NCBI GenBank assembly: GCA_035268985.1
Contig: DATFJV010000096.1
Location: forward strand, 1 to 64,000
DNA length: 64,000 nucleotides
From: JAAYHV01 sp035268985
GTDB taxonomy: Bacteria > Bacillota > Clostridia > Peptostreptococcales > Anaerovoracaceae
Reading direction: 5' to 3'
This document shows positions 10,037 through 18,992 of this stretch, piece after piece. A program made the position numbers and the translations under genes. Within the stretch, counting starts at the first letter, position 1. Each line of letters begins with the position of its first letter. Below the pieces are notes generated by a model that ran no database searches, was not told the origin of the DNA, and was given only the letters and a program-made list of their open reading frames with translations.

Positions 10037-10064
10037 TTGACAAAACTAGCAGTTGTGATAGAAT
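10037..10064 (+). promoter_or_regulatory. Promoter for the DMT transporter and NAD(P)HX repair pair
   Basis: TTGACA (10037-10042), 16 bp, TAGAAT (10059-10064), with TGn directly before the -10 (extended -10). No clear terminator separates it from pyrG, so some read-through is possible. Confidence 0.65.
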
Positions 10065-10090
10065 TGTTTTAGACTTAAGATAGGTACATT

Positions 10091-11041
10091 ATGAAGAAAA
10101 AAACAATTTTTGAGAAAAAATTAGTAGTAGTGATTTTGGCAGTATCAACCTGTTTGTTATGGGGAAGTGCATTTCCTATGATTAAAGCGGGTTATTTAAC
10201 ATATGATATAGCCTCTTCGGACATAGCGTCCCAGATTCTTTTTGCAGGCGTTAGATTTACTTTATCGGGAATATTGATAATTTTAATAGGGAGTTTTTTG
10301 CAAAGAAAATGGCCTAAAGTAGAGAAATGCCATGTTACTAAGATAATCAAGCTTTCAATGTTTCAAACAATAGGGCAATATGTTTTCTTTTATATGGGAT
10401 TAGCATATGCAACAGGTTCCAACGCAGCAATTATTGATGGTTCTGCGGCGCTTGTTACAGTGATAATTGCCGGACTTGTTTATAAAGAGGATAAGCTCAA
10501 TTTACAAAAAGGTTTAGGCTCGGCTTTAGGTTTTGCAGGAATACTAATAGTAGCAGTTTCAGGAGGAAATTCGGAATTCGGCTTTAGCATAGCAGGTGAA
10601 GGTATGCTTATGATTTCTACCCTTTCATGTGGATTTTCAGCCGTTTTAATAAAAATATATTCACAACACGTTAATCCTGTGTTTTTATGTGGCTACCAAT
10701 TTATTACAGGAGGGGTAATTCTAAGTATATGTTCTTATTCATTGGGAGGAAGACTTAGCGGTGTCGAATTGGAGAATTCTTACATATTGATATATTTAGC
10801 TGTATTATCCATGCTAGCATATACTACGTGGTCAATTTTGTTAAAATACAATTCGGCAGCTAAAATCGGGGTATACGCATTTCTAGTGCCGGTATTTGGT
10901 GTTATTATGTCAGCTATAATATTAAAAGAAAACCCTGCAAATATATATATATTATCATCGTTGATTCTAGTTTGTTTAGGCATAATATTAGTTAATAAAA
11001 ATTCAGTAAAAATAGATCGCAAAATGTCTGATGGGGCATAA
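10091..11041 (+). CDS. EamA/DMT family transporter
   Basis: Integral membrane protein of 316 residues with about ten hydrophobic segments in two EamA repeats. The first repeat contains LLWGSAFPMIKAGYL and ends in AALVTVIIAGLVYKEDKL; the second ends VFGVIMSAIILKENP. This is the drug/metabolite transporter fold; the substrate cannot be predicted. The ribosome site before ATG 10091 is weak. Its stop codon precedes the ribosome site of the next gene by a few bases, so the two are co-transcribed, but I see no functional link. Confidence 0.85.
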   Translation: MKKKTIFEKKLVVVILAVSTCLLWGSAFPMIKAGYLTYDIASSDIASQILFAGVRFTLSGILIILIGSFLQRKWPKVEKCHVTKIIKLSMFQTIGQYVFFYMGLAYATGSNAAIIDGSAALVTVIIAGLVYKEDKLNLQKGLGSALGFAGILIVAVSGGNSEFGFSIAGEGMLMISTLSCGFSAVLIKIYSQHVNPVFLCGYQFITGGVILSICSYSLGGRLSGVELENSYILIYLAVLSMLAYTTWSILLKYNSAAKIGVYAFLVPVFGVIMSAIILKENPANIYILSSLILVCLGIILVNKNSVKIDRKMSDGA

Positions 11042-11051
11042 AGGAGGAAAC

Positions 11052-12557
11052 ATGTACGCATTAACAGCAGAGACTATGCATGATATGGACTTATTTACAA
11101 TAAACAATGGTATGCCTGGTATAGTTTTAATGGAAAATGCTGGCAGAGCATTACTTGAAAAAGTAACAGAACTTTTTCCGAAAAAAGATACCAATATTTT
11201 AATTATAGTAGGTTCCGGTAATAATGGAGGAGATGGCTTTTGCCTCGCAAGATGGTTATTACATCTAAACTATAATGTAACAGTTATGTTTTTAGGTAAA
11301 ACAGAAAATATGACTGAAGATACAAAGAGCCAATTACAAATATTAAATAATCAATTTAAGAATAATAAAATATTAAAATATGTGGCAAGCAAAACGGAGT
11401 TTAAAGGATATGACCTTATAGTAGATGGATTATTGGGGACAGGTATTAACAGAGATGTTAAAGGCGACCATATGAGTTTAATTGATTTGATTAATAAAAG
11501 TGAAGGATATAAACTAAGTATAGATGTACCTTCTGGGTTGAATGCTACAAATGGTCAAATCATGAAAATTGCAATACAGGCTGATTGTACTGTGACATTT
11601 GCAAATCCAAAGCTAGGACAACTGTTAAGCAATGGTCCTGATTGCTGTGGTGAACTTGTGGTTGCAGATATTGGTGTTGATAAAAAAGGTTATGATAAAA
11701 TAGAAGAAAAAGTAAATGTATGTGATGATGATTTTCTAAATTATGGATTAGCAAATGTCCTCAAGCAGAGGAAGGGGAAATCATATAAAGGTACTTACGG
11801 AACAGTCGGTATAATAGCGGGCGATGAAAACATGATGGGTGCTAGCATTTTAGCGGCAAAAGCCGCTTATAGAGCAGGATGTGGATTGGTCAATATATTT
11901 TGCCCTAAAAGTGCGATTGAAACATACAACGTAGTTTTACCAGAAGCAGTATTGACAACTTATAAAGATGAAGCTATTGAAGATGCTAAGAATGCATTAA
12001 AACCTTTTATAGAAAAATGCGATAGCGTTTGTGTTGGTCCAGGATTTAGGGAAGACAGTTTCGGAAGGGAGCTAATAAATATTATCTTAGCTAGTAATGC
12101 TAGGGCAGTTTTAGACGCAGGCGCCTTAAATTTAATATCCCAAAATTTACTGGATTTTACATTTAGAAACTGTAAATGTGTGTTAACTCCGCATATTGGT
12201 GAAATGGCCACATTATTAAATGATAAAAAAGAAAATGTTGTTTCTAACATGTTTGAGTTGGGAGAAAAATTTGTAACAGAATATATGGTTAGTTTGGTTG
12301 TTAAATCTAATTCATCCATAATTATTATAAGGAAAAAAGATGGTACCTTATTTAAATATGTAAATACTTTAGGAAACAATGGTTTGGCGACTGGAGGTTC
12401 AGGAGATGTGTTGACTGGAATTATAGGGTCATTAATAGCACAGGGGAATACCTTAGATGCAAGTCTATTATATGGAGTTTTGTTACATGCTAAAGCGTCT
12501 GAAAGGTTTGATAATCCAAGAAAAATGATTGCTTCTGACATAATTGAAAATATATAA
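11052..12557 (+). CDS. nnr: Bifunctional NAD(P)H-hydrate epimerase / ADP-dependent dehydratase
   Basis: Repairs hydrated NADH and NADPH. The N-terminal YjeF-N epimerase domain (about 1-215) carries NNGGDGFCLARWL and DGLLGTGINRDVKG. The C-terminal ribokinase-like dehydratase domain (about 225-500) carries IIAGDENMMGASILAAKAAYRAG, VGPGFRED, LTPHIGEMA and GGSGDVLTGIIG, the last being the nucleotide-binding anion hole. 501 residues from ATG 11052, behind AAAGGAGG; an in-frame ATG at 11031 lies inside the previous gene and has no ribosome site. The fused arrangement is the common bacterial form. Confidence 0.93.
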   Translation: MYALTAETMHDMDLFTINNGMPGIVLMENAGRALLEKVTELFPKKDTNILIIVGSGNNGGDGFCLARWLLHLNYNVTVMFLGKTENMTEDTKSQLQILNNQFKNNKILKYVASKTEFKGYDLIVDGLLGTGINRDVKGDHMSLIDLINKSEGYKLSIDVPSGLNATNGQIMKIAIQADCTVTFANPKLGQLLSNGPDCCGELVVADIGVDKKGYDKIEEKVNVCDDDFLNYGLANVLKQRKGKSYKGTYGTVGIIAGDENMMGASILAAKAAYRAGCGLVNIFCPKSAIETYNVVLPEAVLTTYKDEAIEDAKNALKPFIEKCDSVCVGPGFREDSFGRELINIILASNARAVLDAGALNLISQNLLDFTFRNCKCVLTPHIGEMATLLNDKKENVVSNMFELGEKFVTEYMVSLVVKSNSSIIIIRKKDGTLFKYVNTLGNNGLATGGSGDVLTGIIGSLIAQGNTLDASLLYGVLLHAKASERFDNPRKMIASDIIENI

Positions 12558-12564
12558 AAAAAAC

Positions 12565-12593
12565 TTGTAATGTATAAATACTAATGGTATAAT
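12565..12593 (+). promoter_or_regulatory. Promoter of rpsU
   Basis: TTGTAA (12565-12570), 17 bp, TATAAT (12588-12593), preceded by TGG, which makes an extended -10. A strong promoter, as expected for a ribosomal protein. Confidence 0.8.
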
Positions 12594-12664
12594 ATACATT
12601 GTTATTTACTGGTCCGTTCCAAAAGCATAAATATTTCATGTTATGTTAGGAGGTGAATTGGAAT

Positions 12665-12844
12665 ATGGCACAAGTAATCGTCAGAGAAAACGAAAGTTTG
12701 GAAAGTGCTCTTAAGAGATTCAAAAGATCATGCGCTAGAGATGGTGTAATGTCGGAATTAAGAAAAAGAGAGCATTATGAAAAGCCGAGCGTAAAGAAAA
12801 AGAAAAAATCTGAAGCTGCTAGAAAGAAAGCTAAAAAATTCTAG
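12665..12844 (+). CDS. rpsU: Small ribosomal subunit protein bS21
   Basis: 59-residue, very basic protein that begins [19 protein letters not shown] and has the family core [23 protein letters not shown], ending in a Lys-rich tail. bS21 contacts the 16S rRNA region near the anti-Shine-Dalgarno and aids initiation. The start at ATG 12665 is 9 nt after AGGAGG; an in-frame GTG at 12653 overlaps the ribosome site and is rejected. It is followed after 23 nt by yqeY, the usual Firmicutes order. Confidence 0.96.
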   Translation: MAQVIVRENESLESALKRFKRSCARDGVMSELRKREHYEKPSVKKKKKSEAARKKAKKF

Positions 12845-12867
12845 TCATAGAAAGAGGTGATACTCGT

Positions 12868-13314
12868 ATGACTTTAAAAGAACAATTGATGCATGACTTT
12901 AAAGAAGCAATGAAGTCGCATAATCAACTAGAGAAGAATACTATAAACTTTGTTAGAGCTGCTGTTAAACAAGTAGAGGTCGATTCTAAAAAAGAATTGG
13001 ATGAACAAGATATAATTGCAATTATATCTAAGCAGGTTAAGATGCGCGAAGACGCATTAGACGATTTTGACACAGCTGGTAGGACAGATTTAGTAGATAG
13101 CTATAAAGCTGAAATAGAAATATTAAACAGATACTTGCCCGAACAACTTTCAAAAGAAAAAATTAGAGATATAGTTGAAGAAACAGCTAAATCCTTAGGT
13201 GTTGAAGGTGGAAGACAAAATATGGGTAAATTGATGGGTCCTGTAATGGGCAAGGTCAAAGGCCTTGCTGATGGAAATACTGTTAAAGAAGTAGTTATGG
13301 AGTATCTATCATAA
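12868..13314 (+). CDS. yqeY: GatB/YqeY domain protein
   Basis: 148 residues. It starts with MTLKEQLMHDFKEAMKSHNQ, typical of YqeY, and ends with the all-helical YqeY tail (MGKLMGPVMGKVKGLADG), which resembles the tRNA-binding tail of GatB and GatE. A role in tRNA-dependent amidation or tRNA contact is often suggested but is not established. It is co-transcribed with rpsU and closed by the terminator at 13340-13372. Confidence 0.9.
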   Translation: MTLKEQLMHDFKEAMKSHNQLEKNTINFVRAAVKQVEVDSKKELDEQDIIAIISKQVKMREDALDDFDTAGRTDLVDSYKAEIEILNRYLPEQLSKEKIRDIVEETAKSLGVEGGRQNMGKLMGPVMGKVKGLADGNTVKEVVMEYLS

Positions 13315-13339
13315 GTGTTTGATTATGTTGAGGTGAATT

Positions 13340-13372
13340 AGACGAAGAGTTTTCAAAGACTTTTCGTCTTTT
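13340..13372 (+). terminator. Terminator after yqeY
   Basis: AGACGAAGAG (13340-13349) pairs with CTTTTCGTCT (13360-13369), a 10-bp stem with one G-T pair, followed by TTT. The short U-tract suggests partial read-through into phoH, which starts 18 nt later. Confidence 0.75.
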
Positions 13373-13390
13373 GTTAAATAAGGGGATAAT

Positions 13391-14365
13391 ATGACTTTTG
13401 AAGAATACACTGAAAATAGTATGGTAAAAATTGAATTAGACCACAACACGGATAGAGGGGAGCTCTTTGGAAATTTAGATTCGAATTTAAAAGCTATATC
13501 AGAAGTGACTAAAGTTGATATAGTACAAAGGGATGAATTTTTAATATTAAAAGGTGAAAATGTAGAATTAGCAAGGGAAATAATAAAAGAACTAATTGAA
13601 GTAATTGCAAATGGAGAGCATTTGGATAGTCAAAAAGTTAGTTATATAATTAATATGAAAAATAAAGGTATTTCGTATAAAGAAAACAAAGTAGGAAGTG
13701 AAATAATTTGTTTTACCCACCAAGGGAAACCCTTAAAACCAAAGACAATTGGGCAGAAAAAATATGTAGATAATATTAAGAATAATGATATTGTATTTGG
13801 AATAGGTCCTGCTGGAACCGGTAAAACATATATTGCCTGTGCCTTAGCCGTAAGTTCTTATAAGAATAAAGAAGTGGAAAAAATTATTCTAGCTAGGCCA
13901 GCTGTTGAGGCTGGTGAAAGATTGGGGTTTTTACCAGGCGATTTGCAGGAAAAAGTTGATCCTTATTTAAGACCTTTGTATGATGCTCTTTATGATGTTT
14001 TAGGAAGAGAAGCAACTACAAGGCTTAAAGAGAAAGAAGTTATTGAAATAGTTCCATTGGCATATATGAGGGGAAGAACCTTAGATAATGCCTTTATAAT
14101 ACTAGATGAAGCACAAAACACAACTAAAGAGCAAATGAAGATGTTTTTGACTAGGATGGGATTTGGTTCAAAAGTTGTAGTTACTGGAGATTTAACGCAA
14201 ATTGATTTACCTAGAGGTACAAAATCAGGACTTGTGGATGCTACGAAAATACTTAAAGACATTAAAGGTATAGAATTTAATTATTTAAATGCAGTTGATG
14301 TGGTTAGACATGAGATAGTAAAGAAGATAATTAATGCATATGATAGTAGGAAAAGGGATGATTAA
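13391..14365 (+). CDS. PhoH family ATPase (PhoL/YbeZ type)
   Basis: 324-residue P-loop ATPase. The Walker A motif is GPAGTGKT and the Walker B/DExx region is IILDEAQNT. An N-terminal domain of about 110 residues with a KH-like pattern precedes the ATPase. It sits directly before ybeY, and this pairing is widely conserved and taken to mean a shared role in rRNA processing or ribosome quality control. ATG at 13391 behind AAGGGGA. First gene of a phoH-ybeY-cdd-era-recO cluster with gaps of 0-4 nt. Confidence 0.93.
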   Translation: MTFEEYTENSMVKIELDHNTDRGELFGNLDSNLKAISEVTKVDIVQRDEFLILKGENVELAREIIKELIEVIANGEHLDSQKVSYIINMKNKGISYKENKVGSEIICFTHQGKPLKPKTIGQKKYVDNIKNNDIVFGIGPAGTGKTYIACALAVSSYKNKEVEKIILARPAVEAGERLGFLPGDLQEKVDPYLRPLYDALYDVLGREATTRLKEKEVIEIVPLAYMRGRTLDNAFIILDEAQNTTKEQMKMFLTRMGFGSKVVVTGDLTQIDLPRGTKSGLVDATKILKDIKGIEFNYLNAVDVVRHEIVKKIINAYDSRKRDD

Positions 14366-14827
14366 TTGAATATTCTTATTAATGATGATAATAATATAAT
14401 AAACAATGAAATAATCAAATATTTATATAAAGCAACTGATATAATACTTGATCTTAATAATATCCCTAATGAAAATATTGAAATAAGCTTAACCTTAGCG
14501 GATGAAGAAGAAATAAAAAGAATCAATAAAGAATTCAGAGGAATAGATAAAATCACTGATGTTTTATCTTTTCCTCAATTTGATAATTATGAATATATTA
14601 TTGATGAAATTAGTGATATAATAGCCATAGGAGATGTTGTGATATGCAATTCTATTGCAAAATCTCAAGCTTTAGAATATGGCCATTCATATGAAAGAGA
14701 ATTTGTATATTTGTTTGTTCATAGCATTTTACATCTTTTAGGTTATGACCACATGAATGAGGATGATAAAGAAATCATGAGAAGTAAAGAAGAATTAGTT
14801 ATGTCAAAAATGGGAATGTTGAGGTAG
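14366..14827 (+). CDS. ybeY: Endoribonuclease YbeY
   Basis: Zinc-dependent single-strand endoribonuclease for 16S rRNA 3' maturation and ribosome quality control. 153 residues. The metal site is HSILHLLGYDH (HxxxHxxxxxH). It begins with TTG at 14366, immediately after the phoH stop (14363-14365), with AAAAGGG about 10 nt upstream. No ATG or GTG in the frame would keep the N-terminus, so a TTG start is the best choice. Confidence 0.93.
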   Translation: MNILINDDNNIINNEIIKYLYKATDIILDLNNIPNENIEISLTLADEEEIKRINKEFRGIDKITDVLSFPQFDNYEYIIDEISDIIAIGDVVICNSIAKSQALEYGHSYEREFVYLFVHSILHLLGYDHMNEDDKEIMRSKEELVMSKMGMLR

Positions 14828-14831
14828 ATAA

Positions 14832-15209
14832 ATGGATAATAAAGAACTTTATCTTATAGCAAAAGAAGCCATAAAAAATGCCTATGCTCCATTTTCTAAA
14901 TTTGGAGTAGGAGCTGCGTTATTAACTAAAGATGGTAAGGTATTTACTGGAGTTAACGTGGAGAATTCTTCCTATGGTGGAACCATATGTGCGGAAAGGA
15001 CTGCTTGCGTAAAAGCTATTTCAGAAGGTTATAGAGAATTTGAAAAAATGGCAATAGTTTCTTCAAAGGGTGAAGCTTTTCCATGTGGTATTTGTAGACA
15101 GTTTCTTTATGAATTCGCTGATGATTTATTAGTTATAACTGGGAAAAATGAAGATGAATTGGTGACATACAAATTGTATGAGTTATTACCGGAAGGGTTT
15201 AAGCTATAA
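14832..15209 (+). CDS. cdd: Cytidine deaminase
   Basis: Deaminates cytidine and deoxycytidine to uridine forms (pyrimidine salvage). 125 residues, matching the small tetrameric zinc enzyme. The zinc/catalytic motifs are CAERTA (Cys plus the catalytic Glu) and PCGICRQ (two Cys). The start is 4 nt after ybeY with GAGG upstream; the last base overlaps the era ATG (TAATG). The ybeY-cdd-era neighbourhood is usual in Firmicutes. Confidence 0.95.
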   Translation: MDNKELYLIAKEAIKNAYAPFSKFGVGAALLTKDGKVFTGVNVENSSYGGTICAERTACVKAISEGYREFEKMAIVSSKGEAFPCGICRQFLYEFADDLLVITGKNEDELVTYKLYELLPEGFKL

Positions 15210-16144
15210 TGAAATCAGGATTTATAGGGATAATTGGACGTCCAAATGTTGGTAAATCAACATTGCTAAACAGAATATTAGGTGAAAAAATTGCAATAAC
15301 CACTGATAAACCTCAAACAACTAGAAATAGCATAAGAGGTATTTATACTAGAATTGATGAAGAAAGTGATCCAGTGGAAACATATTTAAACCCAGAATCT
15401 AAAAGTGGAGTACAAATGGTGTTTATTGATACACCGGGAATTCATAAAGCTAGAAACAAGCTAGGGAATGCCATTAATGAAATGGCAATTAATACATTTA
15501 AAGGCGTTGATATAATTTTGTTTTTAGTAGATGGAACTGAAAAAAAAGGCAAGGGCGATGAATTTGTACTTGGTATGATAAAGGACTTGAGCACTCCTAA
15601 AATCTTACTTATTAACAAAATAGATAAAATGATGCCTGATGATTATTTAAAATTATATAACTCGTATGATGAAACTAGAGTTTTTGATTATATTTATGGA
15701 ATATCGGCACTTAACGGAGACAATGTTCTGGTTCTTATGGATTGTTTGGAAAAATATTTAAAAGATGGTCCAATGTATTTTCCAGAGGACATGGTTACAG
15801 ATCATCCAGAAAGATTCATTGTAAGTGAAATAATTAGGGAAAAATTACTAATGTACTTGGATGAAGAAATACCTCATGGTGTTGCAGTTGAGATAGAATC
15901 ATACAAAGAGGAACCGAACATAACAGAAATTGGCGCAGTTATTTATTGCGAAAAAAAATCACACAAAGGTATAATTATTGGAAAACAAGGGAAAAAGCTA
16001 AAAGGTGTCGGTAAAAGTGCAAGGTTAGAAATAGAGACTTTATTAGGAACAAAAGTTTACATAGAGCTTTGGGTAAAAGTTAAGGAAAATTGGCGTGATA
16101 ATAACATGGCAGTTGCAAATTTTGGATATAAGGCGGATAAATAA
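15209..16144 (+). CDS. era: GTPase Era
   Basis: GTPase that assists 30S assembly by binding the 3' end of 16S rRNA. 311 residues. G1 is GRPNVGKST, G3 is DTPG, and G4 is NKID (LINKIDK). The C-terminal KH domain contains GIIIGKQGKKLKGVGKSARLEIE. Odd feature: about 17 extra residues, rich in Glu, Asp and Ser, lie between switch I (RNSIRGIYTR) and the G3 strand (MVFIDTPG), roughly residues 48-67, where most Era proteins are a few residues long. Overlaps cdd by 1 nt. Confidence 0.95.
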   Translation: MKSGFIGIIGRPNVGKSTLLNRILGEKIAITTDKPQTTRNSIRGIYTRIDEESDPVETYLNPESKSGVQMVFIDTPGIHKARNKLGNAINEMAINTFKGVDIILFLVDGTEKKGKGDEFVLGMIKDLSTPKILLINKIDKMMPDDYLKLYNSYDETRVFDYIYGISALNGDNVLVLMDCLEKYLKDGPMYFPEDMVTDHPERFIVSEIIREKLLMYLDEEIPHGVAVEIESYKEEPNITEIGAVIYCEKKSHKGIIIGKQGKKLKGVGKSARLEIETLLGTKVYIELWVKVKENWRDNNMAVANFGYKADK

Positions 16145-16894
16145 ATGCTGATTACCACTGAAGGTATAGTTTTAAGGCAGCGAAAAGCTTCGAATGGAAG
16201 AAGAATTATACATTTATTCACAAGAGAATATGGGTTAATTCCTGTTGGAACAAGTATAAGTGAAAGAAATAAGAAAAAATCTGCCTTGGCAGTGAGACCA
16301 TTTACCCATGGTAAATATGATATATTTAAGAATAGAGGCTACTATAATTTAAACAATATGGAAGTTATTGATAGTTATTATTCCTTAGGTGAAAATGTGG
16401 ATAAATATATCAACGGTTCATATGTTTTAGAATTTCTTGACAAAGTGTTAGTGGAGGAACATTCAGATTACCGTTTATATAAATTAACTTTGGATTATTT
16501 AAGTGCATTAACTAAGACTAAAGGTGACGCATATACTTTAAAGCTAGCATTTGTGGTAAAGACTTTAGCTCTGTTAGGAATTATGCCTGAACTTAATAAT
16601 TGTGCAGTATGTGCTAAAGAATGTAAGAGTAATTATTTCAGTATTAAAGATGGTGGTATAATATGTAAAGAATGCTATGATGTTATTGATAAGTCTGCAT
16701 TGATTTTTAGTACAAATTTTGATATAGTTAAATTGCTAGAATATATTATTAATAAGCCTTTTAATGCATTCGAAAGTATTAAGTTAAAATCTGATGTATA
16801 TGAAGAGCTTAATAATCTAGTAAATAAATATATCGAGTATTATTTAGACGTAAATGGGATATTAAGTGATAAATTAATGGATTTAAAACATTAA
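16145..16894 (+). CDS. recO: DNA repair protein RecO
   Basis: 249-residue recombination mediator that loads RecA with RecF/RecR. It has the N-terminal OB-fold (TEGIVLRQRKASNGRRIIHLFT) and a zinc finger with four Cys (CAVC followed by CKEC). It starts at the base after the era stop, so translation is coupled. Era-recO adjacency is common in bacteria. Confidence 0.92.
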   Translation: MLITTEGIVLRQRKASNGRRIIHLFTREYGLIPVGTSISERNKKKSALAVRPFTHGKYDIFKNRGYYNLNNMEVIDSYYSLGENVDKYINGSYVLEFLDKVLVEEHSDYRLYKLTLDYLSALTKTKGDAYTLKLAFVVKTLALLGIMPELNNCAVCAKECKSNYFSIKDGGIICKECYDVIDKSALIFSTNFDIVKLLEYIINKPFNAFESIKLKSDVYEELNNLVNKYIEYYLDVNGILSDKLMDLKH

Positions 16895-16908
16895 ACAAGG
16901 AGGTAAAT

Positions 16909-17547
16909 ATGGAAATTACTTTAGAAAAAATTGAACTGGTAAAAGACAGAACTGGTGTAACATACAAAGAGGCTAAGGAAGCATTAGAAGCTGCAGATGG
17001 TAGCGTTATAGATGCTATTATTGCCATTGAAGAAACAGTTAATTTTAATGGTGATGGTAAATCTTCTTCCCATAAAGGTGATGAGCTATTTTCAAAAATT
17101 AAGGAAACTGCAAATAGAGGTAACATGTCTAGAATCATGGTCAAGAAAGGGGATCAAATATTGTTGAACTTCCCATTGACTGTAAGTATTATAGGTGCAG
17201 TTATAGCACCATGGGGGGTTATATTTGGAGCTATAGCAGCAGTAGGCTTTAATTGTAGAGTAGAATTTATTAGAGATGATGGAAAAGTTGTAGATGTCAG
17301 TGGAAAAGTAGTAGAAACATATGAAGATATAAAAAGTAAAGGAACTGACACTTATAACGATTTAAAGGAAAAAGGAAGTGAAACTTTTGAAGATTTCAAG
17401 GAAAAAGGTAGCGAAACTTTCGAGGACTTTAAAGGAAAAGTAAAGGATACAAAAAAAGAAGAAGAGTCAGAAATGTTTGATTTCGGTGATGATTTAGATA
17501 TTGATATTGATGAAGAATTAAACAAAAAAGAAAAAGAAGAAGAATAA
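16909..17547 (+). CDS. UBA-like plus DUF4342-type protein with 11-residue repeats
   Basis: 212 residues with four visible parts. Residues 3-45 form a UBA/TS-N-like helical domain (KDRTGVTYKEAKEALEAADG). Residues 70-130 match the DUF4342 pattern with a hydrophobic hairpin (LLNFPLTVSIIGAVIAP then GVIFGAIAAVGF) that could insert in a membrane. Residues 137-180 are four 11-residue repeats of the form T-[YF]-x-D-[ILF]-K-x-K-x-x-[DE]. The end is strongly acidic. Function unknown. AAGGAGG precedes ATG 16909. It lies between recO and the glycyl-tRNA synthetase gene and is probably co-transcribed with both. Confidence 0.78.
   Translation: MEITLEKIELVKDRTGVTYKEAKEALEAADGSVIDAIIAIEETVNFNGDGKSSSHKGDELFSKIKETANRGNMSRIMVKKGDQILLNFPLTVSIIGAVIAPWGVIFGAIAAVGFNCRVEFIRDDGKVVDVSGKVVETYEDIKSKGTDTYNDLKEKGSETFEDFKEKGSETFEDFKGKVKDTKKEEESEMFDFGDDLDIDIDEELNKKEKEEE
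17317..17448 (+). repeat. Four tandem 33-bp coding repeats
   Basis: Within the DUF4342-type gene, four in-frame 33-bp units encode TYEDIKSKGTD, TYNDLKEKGSE, TFEDFKEKGSE and TFEDFKGKVKD. The middle two are nearly identical in protein but differ at third positions, so the duplication is old or maintained by selection on the protein. An 11-residue period suits an 11/3 amphipathic helix like those in apolipoproteins and synuclein; that comparison is an inference. Confidence 0.8.
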
Positions 17548-17569
17548 AAATAGAAGGTGGTATTTATAG

Positions 17570-18973
17570 ATGGATAGAGATGTTACAATGGAGAAGGTCA
17601 CAGCACTTGCCAAGAACAGGGGATTTATATTCCCTGGTTCTGACATTTATGGGGGGTTAGCTAATACATGGGACTATGGTCCATTGGGAGTTGAATTTAA
17701 GAATAACGTTAAAAAAGCATGGTGGAAAAGATTTGTACAAGAATCTAAATATAATGTCGGCATTGATGCTGCAATACTAATGAACCCACAAACATGGGTA
17801 GCATCAGGTCACGTTGGAGGATTTGCTGATCCATTAATTGATTGTAAAGCTTGCCAAACAAGATACAGAGCAGATAAGCTAATAGAAGACTATATTAATG
17901 ATAATGGATTAGAAGAGCAAGTAGTAGATGGTTGGTCTAATGAAGAGCTTGAAAAATACATTAACGATAGTGAAATAGTTTGCCCTAACTGTGGGAAAAG
18001 GGACTTTACAAGCATAAGACAATTTAACCTAATGTTTAAAACATTCCAAGGGGTTACTGAGGACTCTAAAAATGAAATATTTTTAAGACCAGAAACTGCC
18101 CAAGGTATTTTCGTTAATTTTAAAAATGTTCAACGTACTTCTCGAAAAAAAATACCTTTTGGTATCGCACAAGTAGGTAAATCATTTAGAAATGAAATAA
18201 CTCCTGGTAATTTTACGTTTAGAACAAGGGAATTTGAACAAATGGAACTTGAATTCTTCTGTAAACCAGGGGAAGATTTAGAATGGTTCAAATACTGGAA
18301 AGAACACTGTGTAAAATTCTTAGAATCATTGAGTATGGATATGGAAAATGTAAGATTAAGAGATCATGAGCAAGAAGAGCTATCCCATTATAGTAATGCA
18401 ACTACAGATATTGAATATTTATTTCCATTTGGTTGGGGAGAATTATGGGGCATAGCTGATAGAACGGATTTTGATTTAAAATCTCATATTGAATGTTCAG
18501 GTGAAGATATGAGTTATAATGATCCAATTACCAATGAGAAATATGTGCCTTATTGTATTGAACCTTCTTTAGGAGCAGACAGAGTTGTTTTAGCTTTTTT
18601 AGTTGATGCATATTGTGAAGAAACCGTTGTTGATGCTAAAGGTAAAGAAGATACTAGGGTAATCATGAAATTCCACCCAGCTTTAGCACCTTACAAAGCA
18701 GCAGTATTGCCTTTGGCTAAAAAGCTAGCACCTATAGCTGAACCAATTTATGAGGAACTGGCAAAATATTTTAATGTAGATTATGATGTTACAGGATCTA
18801 TAGGAAAAAGATATAGAAGAGAAGATGAGATTGGAACACCATTTTCTATATGTGTTGATTTTGAAACTGAGGAAGACAAATCGGTTACCATACGTGATAG
18901 AGACAGTATGGAACAAATAAGATTGCCTATATCTGAGGTTAAAAAATATATTGAAGAAAGATTGGCATTTTAG
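17570..18973 (+). CDS. glyQS: Glycyl-tRNA synthetase, dimeric type
   Basis: Charges tRNA-Gly. 467 residues, single-chain alpha2 class II enzyme rather than the alpha2beta2 GlyQ/GlyS. Visible features are the start [20 protein letters not shown], class II motif 2 ([10 protein letters not shown]), a zinc-like Cys set (CKAC and CPNC), the motif 3 region ([13 protein letters not shown]), and a C-terminal anticodon domain with [17 protein letters not shown] see no T-box in front of it; it is read from upstream genes. The following ppdK starts 19 nt after its stop. Confidence 0.95.
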   Translation: MDRDVTMEKVTALAKNRGFIFPGSDIYGGLANTWDYGPLGVEFKNNVKKAWWKRFVQESKYNVGIDAAILMNPQTWVASGHVGGFADPLIDCKACQTRYRADKLIEDYINDNGLEEQVVDGWSNEELEKYINDSEIVCPNCGKRDFTSIRQFNLMFKTFQGVTEDSKNEIFLRPETAQGIFVNFKNVQRTSRKKIPFGIAQVGKSFRNEITPGNFTFRTREFEQMELEFFCKPGEDLEWFKYWKEHCVKFLESLSMDMENVRLRDHEQEELSHYSNATTDIEYLFPFGWGELWGIADRTDFDLKSHIECSGEDMSYNDPITNEKYVPYCIEPSLGADRVVLAFLVDAYCEETVVDAKGKEDTRVIMKFHPALAPYKAAVLPLAKKLAPIAEPIYEELAKYFNVDYDVTGSIGKRYRREDEIGTPFSICVDFETEEDKSVTIRDRDSMEQIRLPISEVKKYIEERLAF

Positions 18974-18992
18974 AAAGGAGATTTTTAGAGAT

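Noticed and set aside
11960..12541. 193-codon minus-strand frame
   Set aside because: It lies opposite the dehydratase domain of the NAD(P)HX repair gene, and it has no domain pattern or start signal.
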